In this document: positions 1 through 6,749 of the stretch, one piece after another
Layout of the letters: every line of letters begins with the position of its first letter
How positions within the stretch are numbered: the first letter of the stretch is position 1
Origin: Treponema sp.
GTDB taxonomy: Bacteria > Spirochaetota > Spirochaetia > Treponematales > Breznakiellaceae
Direction of reading: 5' to 3'
Assembly: GCA_031281925.1 (NCBI GenBank)
Contig: JAITES010000069.1
Coordinates: 1 to 6,749, forward strand
DNA length: 6,749 bases
Program-made: the position numbers and the translations under genes
Notes under the pieces: generated by a model
Told to the model about the DNA's origin: nothing
Databases searched by the model: none
The model's input: only the letters and a program-made list of their open reading frames with translations

Positions 1-91
1 GGATAAATCTTCCTGCATCTTCCGCCCATAAACTAAACCCGATTTGTAACTCCTGTTCAGTCGAAGCAAGGCCTTCACCTTTTCCCGGTAT

Positions 92-96
92 AGGAG
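92..96 (+). promoter_or_regulatory. Shine-Dalgarno site of secA
   Basis: AGGAG lies 12 bases before the ATG at 109. This is a strong core with somewhat long spacing. It supports the start at 109, which also gives the N-terminus expected for SecA (an amphipathic helix beginning MLEKIIKAFFG). I see no convincing -35/-10 pair in the short stretch 1-91, so the promoter may lie outside the window or be of a type I cannot recognise. Confidence 0.6.
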
Positions 97-108
97 TATC
101 TTAAAAGT

Positions 109-2863
<2,755 letters not shown>

Positions 2864-2865
<2 letters not shown>

Positions 2866-2910
2866 TTGAGCTTGTTCCAAAACCCGGTTGGTTTCGGAAC
2901 AAACTCAATT
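2864..2910. terminator. Long convergent hairpin between secA and the SPOR gene, probable bidirectional terminator
   Basis: Arms 2864-2884 and 2890-2910 pair around a 5-base loop (2885-2889). The plus-strand RNA has 19 Watson-Crick pairs with two single mismatches, C2871/A2903 and A2879/C2895. In the minus-strand RNA both mismatches become G-U wobbles, giving an unbroken stem of 21 pairs, so the fold should be more stable for the leftward transcript. The secA stop (2863-2865) and the SPOR stop (2910-2912) lie at the stem base. Neither side has a proper U-tract (only TTT on the plus side), so the intrinsic terminator call rests on position and stem strength. Confidence 0.65.
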
Positions 2911-4451
2911 TAGTCACCGATTTTCCTGACGAAGGCGTCTTTGTAGCCTGAGCCCTTGAAACGCTGCAGGGCCGCGCCGCTTTCTCCCAGATTGAGGGGT
3001 CCCACGAGTATACGGTAGAGGGGCTTTTCGCTGTTCCCGCCGCTTTGAACCGCCAGAGGATAGGTTTTGTCTATGGCGGCTATTGCCGATTCCACGGACT
3101 CAGGCCGGGAAAAGGCCCCCAGCTGGAGGTAGTATTTACCTTTTTCAAGCGAGGCGACAAGAGGCACGGAAAAGCTGTGCAGGGCTTCGGGAGAATTGAA
3201 AGATTCGGGGGCCGCGGCCTGGGAAGAGGGAACAAAATCATCGCTGTCCATGGCCAAAGGAGCTTCCGCCTCTTGCGGCTTTACCGAATCCACAAATAGG
3301 TATTCATCCATAAGGGTTTGCGGAGGGTTTTCTTCCTGGCGCGGTTGCAGAGGATCCACGATGAGGGATTCGTCCATATAGTCCGAAGGGGGCGCCGTCT
3401 TTTCCGGAAGGGGGGCTACTTCCGCCATTGCGAAGGAAGATTCGGCGCCGCGCTCTTCGAGGGGTTCCACTTCCGCTTCGGGAGGCAGGCTCCAGACCGT
3501 TTCATCCTGGGGCGGCCTTGATTCCGCGGGGACAAGGCTTAAGCTGTTGTAGGCGCCCTCTCCGGCGGCATCTTCCGGGTTTTCGGGCCTTGCCTCCGAG
3601 GTTTCCACGGGGATTCCCACTACTTCGTCCGGGCTTTCGGGTTTTGCCTCCGAGGTTTCCACAGGGGTTTCCGCCGCTTCTTTCGGGTTTTCCTCTTCTT
3701 TCCCGGGGACAGGGGCGGCAATGAAAAGGCCGGAGCCTCCTTCAGCCGCTTCGCGGGCTTCCTCCGGGGGAGTTCCGGGAACATCAACAATTTCGCTTGC
3801 CGCCGGGGAAGCCCTGTCAGCGCCCTCCGCTGCAGGGGAGGGAACGCCCTCTGCGGTCTTTGGTTCTTCCCCTGCAGGGGAAGGAGTTCCGGCAATTACG
3901 GCAGGGGCGCTTTCCTCAGCCGCTCCTTCTTCCGCGCTTGAGACGCTTTCCTCAGCTGCTCCTTCTTCTGCAGCAGAGACGCTTTCCGCGGGGCCGGTTT
4001 TTTCCGCGGCGGTTTCTTCGGCAACTTCCGGCGCCTTTTCCGGGGGAACTTCCTGCTTCAGGAGGGCGGAAGGATCGTAATCAGGATCGCCTGAAGACGA
4101 GAGGCCCTCGGTAAAGCGGGAAAAGGCTATGGGGTCTGAAGGCTGAATCATCCGTATCCGGCCGATGGACCGGGACTGGAGTCCTATGGACAGGGCCGCG
4201 TCCCTGGAAATAACCGCCAAAAGTCCGGGGGTATCCAGGCCTGAAGCCACAATGACCCGGATCGATTTTCCGTTTTCAAGGTTTGTGATGTCCACTACCG
4301 TGTTCCGGGGAAAGGAATTGGTAGCCGCATAGTAGCCTTCGTCAGGAAGACTGCCGGAAGGCGCCACCGTTCCGGAACCTTCCCATACCGAAGCATTGGT
4401 TAAAACGAAAAAGGCTGCCAGAGCCAAAAACAATAGAACCGTCTTTTTCAT
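2910..4451 (-). CDS. Exported SPOR-domain protein with N-terminal RlpA-like double-psi barrel and acidic repeat linker
   Basis: This gene probably encodes a 513-residue envelope protein. It opens with a signal peptide (MKK, then hydrophobic to about residue 19, with TNA|S a plausible cleavage site after A20). Residues about 38-103 resemble the double-psi beta-barrel of RlpA (TVVDITNLENGKSIRVIV, then SRDAALSIGL and GRIRMI). The RlpA segments with the catalytic acids (the TANGE-like and NDRGPF motifs) are not visible, so lytic transglycosylase activity is doubtful. Residues about 130-430 are a Glu/Ala/Pro/Ser linker with internal repeats, likely disordered and spanning the periplasm. Residues about 437-511 form a SPOR domain (YYLQLGAFSRPESVESAI ... 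LYRILVGPL ... GYKDAFVRKI); this family binds denuded septal peptidoglycan. I place the start at the ATG at 4451 because it has a well-spaced GAGG. An in-frame GTG at 4463 would add four residues but overlaps that site. A role in division or wall turnover is inference. Confidence 0.85.
   Translation of the reverse strand: MKKTVLLFLALAAFFVLTNASVWEGSGTVAPSGSLPDEGYYAATNSFPRNTVVDITNLENGKSIRVIVASGLDTPGLLAVISRDAALSIGLQSRSIGRIRMIQPSDPIAFSRFTEGLSSSGDPDYDPSALLKQEVPPEKAPEVAEETAAEKTGPAESVSAAEEGAAEESVSSAEEGAAEESAPAVIAGTPSPAGEEPKTAEGVPSPAAEGADRASPAASEIVDVPGTPPEEAREAAEGGSGLFIAAPVPGKEEENPKEAAETPVETSEAKPESPDEVVGIPVETSEARPENPEDAAGEGAYNSLSLVPAESRPPQDETVWSLPPEAEVEPLEERGAESSFAMAEVAPLPEKTAPPSDYMDESLIVDPLQPRQEENPPQTLMDEYLFVDSVKPQEAEAPLAMDSDDFVPSSQAAAPESFNSPEALHSFSVPLVASLEKGKYYLQLGAFSRPESVESAIAAIDKTYPLAVQSGGNSEKPLYRILVGPLNLGESGAALQRFKGSGYKDAFVRKIGD
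3575..3682. repeat. Two tandem 54-bp repeats within the SPOR-protein linker
   Basis: The units 3575-3628 and 3629-3682 agree at about 44 of 54 positions. They keep the reading frame and encode two 18-residue blocks of the form PVETSEA(K/R)PE(S/N)P. They are part of the disordered linker coding sequence and most likely arose by in-frame duplication. Confidence 0.8.
3909..3980. repeat. Two tandem 36-bp repeats within the SPOR-protein linker
   Basis: The units 3909-3944 and 3945-3980 agree at about 30 of 36 positions. They encode two 12-residue acidic blocks built on SAEEGAAEES. Being in frame, they change only the length and charge of the periplasmic linker. Such repeats tend to vary in copy number between strains. 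Confidence 0.8.
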
Positions 4452-4457
4452 GTATGA

Positions 4458-4461
4458 CCTC
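4458..4461 (-). promoter_or_regulatory. Shine-Dalgarno site of the SPOR gene
   Basis: Read on the minus strand, GAGG lies 6 bases before the ATG at 4451-4449. This favours the ATG over the in-frame GTG at 4463, whose own bases overlap the start of the motif. The site lies directly against the edge of the hairpin repeat element, so the element's structure could affect access to it. Confidence 0.7.
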
Positions 4462-4474
4462 ACTAACTAGTGTC

Positions 4475-4505
4475 CTGTCCATAAAGTCGGTTACTTTATG
4501 GACAG
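4475..4505. repeat. Hairpin 1 of the repeat element (13-bp perfect stem)
   Basis: CTGTCCATAAAGT pairs perfectly with ACTTTATGGACAG around the 5-base loop CGGTT. No U-tract follows in either direction, so it is not a standard intrinsic terminator. In the minus-strand mRNA it would lie 14 bases upstream of the SPOR Shine-Dalgarno site. Confidence 0.85.
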
Positions 4506-4510
4506 ACCTT

Positions 4511-4530
4511 GCACTTGCATGCGCAAGTGC
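4511..4530. repeat. Hairpin 2 of the repeat element (8-bp GC-rich stem)
   Basis: GCACTTGC pairs with GCAAGTGC around the loop ATGC. It is unrelated in sequence to the two outer hairpins and forms the core of the element. Confidence 0.8.
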
Positions 4531-4541
4531 GATTTTAAGGT

Positions 4542-4577
4542 AGTCTGTCTATAATGTGTCTACATTATAGACAGACT
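4542..4577. repeat. Hairpin 3 of the repeat element (16-bp perfect stem)
   Basis: AGTCTGTCTATAATGT pairs perfectly with ACATTATAGACAGACT around the 4-base loop GTCT. Each arm contains TATAAT, a -10-like hexamer on either strand (4550-4555 plus, 4564-4569 minus). I see no matching -35 at normal spacing, so I do not call a promoter. It lies just beyond the stop codon of the small exported protein gene. Confidence 0.85.
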
Positions 4578-4581
4578 CTAA

Positions 4582-5079
4582 TTAGTCCCGTACAAGGGGA
4601 ACTAATTTCCGGGCTATGCGTTTTATGCCCTGCACTTCTTCATCCCTGGAAGGATAAGTTCCGGGACTTACATTTTCCTGATATATCGCCTTATTGCCTG
4701 AGATTTTGAAGAGCCGGAGGCTTACGGCATCCGGTTTTCCCGCGGCGCCTCCTCTGTCGGGGGACTCGTAATCCAGCAGGGCAAGGACAAAAAAGTCCGC
4801 CCCGCCCTCTTTGGCGTCCTCCATGTCCGGCCGGGCTTCGTCGGGCAGTTCCTTTGCCGTCTTCCGCCGCGTCTGTATGATCGGCGCATTGCTTACGATG
4901 TGTCCTGCTTCAAAAAAAACATCCAGAATCCCGTATTCCCAGAGTGTAGAATACTCCTTAACCGGATTATCCCCATTCCGGCCTGTTTCGATGACCAATA
5001 CGGAAACCGTGGAAGCCGGGAGGGGCAGGGCCAGGAAAACCCCCAGAATGAAAATCACTACAGCAAGCTTTCTATGCAT
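4582..5079 (-). CDS. Small exported protein of unknown function
   Basis: I do not recognise this 165-residue protein. It begins with a clear signal peptide (MHRK, hydrophobic residues 5-20, likely cut after LPA at 22; no lipobox cysteine), so it is probably periplasmic. The mature part begins with a strand-like stretch (STVSVLVIETG). It continues with LWEYGILDVFFEAGHIVSNAP, in which a helix leads into a short strand (about residues 47-66), then GADFFVLALLDYE (93-105) and AVSLRLFKISGNKAIYQE (118-135). This alternating alpha/beta pattern resembles the small periplasmic domains seen in CsgG/LpoB/TolB-N-type envelope proteins, but that is a weak structural guess. The start is supported by GGAG 6 bases upstream. 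It is divergent from the antiterminator gene across 68 bp and lies upstream of the SPOR gene on the same strand, with the hairpin element between. Its last codon and stop fall within the element's outer repeat. Confidence 0.75.
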   Translation of the reverse strand: MHRKLAVVIFILGVFLALPLPASTVSVLVIETGRNGDNPVKEYSTLWEYGILDVFFEAGHIVSNAPIIQTRRKTAKELPDEARPDMEDAKEGGADFFVLALLDYESPDRGGAAGKPDAVSLRLFKISGNKAIYQENVSPGTYPSRDEEVQGIKRIARKLVPLVRD

Positions 5080-5147
5080 TTATTTCTCCGTTTTGAGTAT
5101 CGGCATATCCGTTCTACCAGTAGAGAAAAACCGCTTTTTGCATTAGT
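5080..5147. promoter_or_regulatory. Divergent intergenic region shared by the small exported protein gene and loaP, with two tiny inverted repeats
   Basis: This 68-bp, AT-rich gap must hold the leftward start signals and probably those for the rightward genes. Two small inverted repeats lie back to back: 5112-5125 (TTCTA/TAGAG around CCAG, closed by a G-U pair) and 5126-5139 (AAAAA/TTTTT around CCGC). TTGAGT at 5093-5098 resembles a -35 box for the rightward genes, but I find no good -10 at 16-18 bases. No promoter can be firmly placed by eye. Confidence 0.35.
5086..5089 (-). promoter_or_regulatory. Shine-Dalgarno site of the small exported protein gene
   Basis: GGAG on the minus strand is followed by a 6-base spacer and the ATG at 5079-5077. 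This is textbook spacing and fixes the start that gives the complete signal peptide. Confidence 0.75.
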
Positions 5148-5690
5148 ATGAATCAAAATATGCGTTATTATGCACTTCAGGTAAAAACACGGTCGGAAGA
5201 AAAGTATATCCGGCTCTTCAGGGCTACCCATCCGGAGATACGGGTGCCGGTTTACTTTCCCAAACGGGAGATAGACATCCGGCGGAAGGGAATCCTGAAA
5301 CGAACCAACAGCGCCGTTTTTCCAGGCTACATCTTTCTTGAAATTGAAGATGAAGACAGTATCTACAATTATCACTGGTTATTTCGGCGTACCGATGGGT
5401 TTTTCCGTTTTCTCCGTTCAAATCAGAATATATGCCCCCTGGAAGGCCGGGATCTGGAACTGGTACTGCACTTTATCCGGAATGTAGGGCCTGTTGCCCG
5501 AAGGTCAAAGGTCTACTTCGACGAGAATTCCCGTATCGTGGTAGTCGACGGTCCTCTAAAAAATCTCGAGGGACGCATCATAAAGGTCGATAAAAGAAAA
5601 GGGAGGGCAAAGATCAAACTGGATCTTTACGATGATTCCTTTCTTATTGACCTTGGTTTTGAAGTAATCGGGAGTCTGGATCATCATTAA
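5148..5690 (+). CDS. loaP: NusG-family specialised transcription antiterminator, LoaP type
   Basis: The 180-residue protein has the two domains of the NusG family. The N-terminal NGN domain spans about residues 5-110 (YYALQVKTRSEEKYI at 7-21, PKREIDIRRKG at 39-48, and the hallmark VFPGYIFLE at 57-65). A KOW domain follows at about 125-175 (VVVDGPLKNLEGRIIKVD, then a basic RKGRAKIKLDLY segment). NGN domains bind the clamp of elongating RNA polymerase. The KOW pattern and PKRE/RKG segment fit the LoaP branch better than housekeeping NusG, and no ribosomal-protein genes are nearby. LoaP and the similar UpxY and RfaH proteins let polymerase read through long polysaccharide or metabolite operons. 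Here it directly precedes a sugar-nucleotide enzyme, which fits a cis-acting role. No good Shine-Dalgarno precedes the ATG at 5148. The ATG at 5160 (MRYYALQV) is an equally likely start and gives the more usual N-terminus. Confidence 0.85.
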   Translation: MNQNMRYYALQVKTRSEEKYIRLFRATHPEIRVPVYFPKREIDIRRKGILKRTNSAVFPGYIFLEIEDEDSIYNYHWLFRRTDGFFRFLRSNQNICPLEGRDLELVLHFIRNVGPVARRSKVYFDENSRIVVVDGPLKNLEGRIIKVDKRKGRAKIKLDLYDDSFLIDLGFEVIGSLDHH

Positions 5691-5716
5691 GAGGGAACCG
5701 GATCTTTGCCGAAAAC

Positions 5717-6749
5717 ATGAACGCAAGAAATACCGGAAAACGGCAGAGAACAAATCAGCTCTATATCATCGGAGCAGGCTTCGCCGGCCAGACCCTGGCG
5801 AAGGAGATCAGGGAAAAGGCTATATTTGGTGAAGTAGTAGCCTTTCTGGATGACGATCCGGCCAAAATCGGCCGTCGAATCGAAGGGATCCCGGTACTTG
5901 GACCGATTAAGGATGTGGCCCGGCTCCTGCGGATGAACCCGGCGGACGAGGCCATCATCGCCATTCCGGGAGCCAGCCGGGAATACCTCAAGGAACTCTA
6001 CGGCATCCTCAAAAAAGCAGGTTTTGAAAAGATCCGCATCCTGCCGGGGATCAGCCAGATCATTGAGGGAGACGCCCACCTTATCCAGACCCGTTCCATC
6101 GATCCCCAGGATCTTCTGGGCCGTACCCCTGTGGCCATCAACCTGAAGGAAAGCCTCAGGTATCTGCGGGGCAAGCGGGTTCTCGTTACAGGGGCCGGAG
6201 GTTCCATCGGCTCAGAACTCTGCCGGCAGCTTCTCTCGGGCGGCGCTTCCCGGCTCTATCTCTTTGGGCATGGGGAGAATTCAATTTACGAGATTGACAG
6301 GGAACTCAGACTGCTCCAGGAAGAAGGTGTCGGTGAAAAATCCGCGCTGGTACCGCTCATCGGGGATCTTAAAGATTCAGCCTACATGGACTATATCATG
6401 GAGAAGCTCCGGGCCGACGTTGTGTTTCATACCGCGGCCTACAAGCATGTGCCCATGATGGAGGAAAATCCGGTTGCGGCCATAGAGAACAACCTTCTGG
6501 GCACCGAAAACCTGATCAACGCGGCACGGAAACACGGGGTAAAGCGTTTTGTACACATCACCACCGACAAGGCTGTGGAACCCGTTTCGGTCTACGGGGC
6601 CAGCAAGTATCTCTGCGAAAAACTGGTATTGGCAAACGGTACGTGGAGGCGGGATGATACGAATTTCATGGTAGTCCGTTTCGGCAATGTACTGGGTTCC
6701 AGCGGTTCCATCATGCCCCTCTTCCAGAAACAGATCGAGAAAGGCGGGC
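5717..6749 (+). CDS. Nucleotide-sugar 4,6-dehydratase/epimerase, CapD/FlaA1/WbpM superfamily (3' end beyond window)
   Basis: The window contains 344 codons; the rest lies outside. There are two Rossmann regions. The first (about 15-125) is the CoA-binding-like domain with LYIIGAGFAGQ (15-25) and VVAFLDDDPAKIG. The second, catalytic, starts at VLVTGAGGSIGSE (155-167) and continues through FHTAAYKHVPMMEENP (237-252), HITTDKAVEP (280-289), VYGASK (292-297) and VRFGNVLGSSGS (320-331). Such enzymes dehydrate UDP-GlcNAc-type sugars with NAD(P) to make precursors of capsule, O-antigen or glycan. Two points are odd. The four N-terminal membrane helices of PglF/WbpM-like long forms are missing, so this form should be soluble. 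The catalytic site also reads YxxxK (Y293, K297), whereas long forms usually have Met at the Tyr position. The start at 5717 is the only ATG/GTG/TTG available before the first motif after the in-frame stop at 5660-5662. GAGGG at 5691-5695 is too far away (21 bases) to be a good ribosome site, so translational coupling to loaP is likely. The exact substrate cannot be told. Confidence 0.9.
   Translation, partial: MNARNTGKRQRTNQLYIIGAGFAGQTLAKEIREKAIFGEVVAFLDDDPAKIGRRIEGIPVLGPIKDVARLLRMNPADEAIIAIPGASREYLKELYGILKKAGFEKIRILPGISQIIEGDAHLIQTRSIDPQDLLGRTPVAINLKESLRYLRGKRVLVTGAGGSIGSELCRQLLSGGASRLYLFGHGENSIYEIDRELRLLQEEGVGEKSALVPLIGDLKDSAYMDYIMEKLRADVVFHTAAYKHVPMMEENPVAAIENNLLGTENLINAARKHGVKRFVHITTDKAVEPVSVYGASKYLCEKLVLANGTWRRDDTNFMVVRFGNVLGSSGSIMPLFQKQIEKGG

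Larger units (their letters stand above)
4462..4586. repeat. Compact three-hairpin repeat element with imperfect terminal inverted repeats (MITE- or REP-like)
   Basis: The ends are inverted repeats: 4462-4487 and the reverse complement of 4562-4586 match at 21 of 26 aligned positions. Inside are four copies of a 16-bp motif, consensus (A/G)GTCTGTCYATAAWGT, in alternating orientation: 4472-4487 (+), 4493-4508 (-), 4542-4557 (+) and 4562-4577 (-). Copies 1/2 and 3/4 pair to form two outer hairpins, with a separate GC-rich hairpin in the middle. The flanks CTAACTAGT (4463-4471) and CTAATTAGT (4578-4586) match at 8 of 9 bases and could be a target duplication. Because they are nearly palindromic, the end of the inverted repeat and a duplication cannot be told apart. 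There is no coding capacity, so mobility would need a transposase in trans. It lies between two genes on the minus strand and may be transcribed as part of their mRNA. Confidence 0.7.

Noticed and set aside
1..104. Possible gene ends or starts before secA: a plus-strand frame open from the window edge to a TAA at 102-104, and a minus-strand frame open from a GTG at 78 to the edge
   Set aside because: Both are too short to judge. The plus-strand tail is Ser/Pro-rich with no recognisable ending, and the minus-strand start lacks a good ribosome site. The sequence left of the window would settle it.
3428..4114. Several plus-strand open frames opposite the SPOR-protein linker
   Set aside because: The low-complexity GC-rich repeats remove stop codons in other frames. 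The predicted products are Arg/Pro- or Ala/Ser-rich with no family features.
4451..4463. GTG at 4463 as the start of the SPOR gene
   Set aside because: The ATG at 4451 has GAGG at a 6-base spacing and gives a standard MKK signal peptide. The GTG overlaps that ribosome site and has none of its own.
4542..4577. TATAAT hexamers as promoters for the SPOR gene or rightward transcription
   Set aside because: They are part of the perfect hairpin arms, no -35-like hexamer sits 16-18 bases upstream, and no extended -10 is present in the right position.
4462..4586. CRISPR array or intrinsic terminator
   Set aside because: The repeats alternate in orientation with no regular spacers, which rules out CRISPR. 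The hairpins are not followed by U-tracts, so a standard terminator is unlikely.

Overview
The window looks like chromosomal DNA of moderate GC content from a Gram-negative-type bacterium. A treponeme-like spirochaete is my best guess, from the general look of the SecA and of the SPOR/double-psi-barrel envelope protein. This is an impression from recalled families; no marker here is decisive.

Layout: (1) 1-108 is a leader with no gene I can support, followed by a complete secA on the plus strand (109-2865). (2) secA converges on a minus-strand gene for an exported SPOR-domain protein (2910-4451). A long hairpin (2864-2910) lies between them, and both stop codons sit at the base of its stem. 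(3) Upstream of the SPOR gene on the same strand, 4462-4586 is a compact repeat element of three hairpins. It holds four copies of a 16-bp motif in alternating orientation. (4) Next is a minus-strand gene for a small exported protein of unknown function (4582-5079). Its last codon and stop codon overlap the edge of the repeat element. (5) A 68-bp divergent gap leads to a plus-strand gene for a NusG-family specialised antiterminator of LoaP type (5148-5690). It is followed after 26 bp by a nucleotide-sugar dehydratase/epimerase of the CapD/FlaA1/WbpM superfamily (5717 to the window end, truncated).

Functionally there are three blocks: protein export (SecA), cell-envelope proteins that would need that export route (the SPOR protein and the small secreted protein), and what appears to be the start of a surface-polysaccharide operon headed by its own dedicated antiterminator. 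The most notable items are the LoaP-type regulator placed directly before a sugar-modifying enzyme, the unusual form of that enzyme (no N-terminal membrane helices, and a YxxxK active site), and the structured repeat at 4462-4586.
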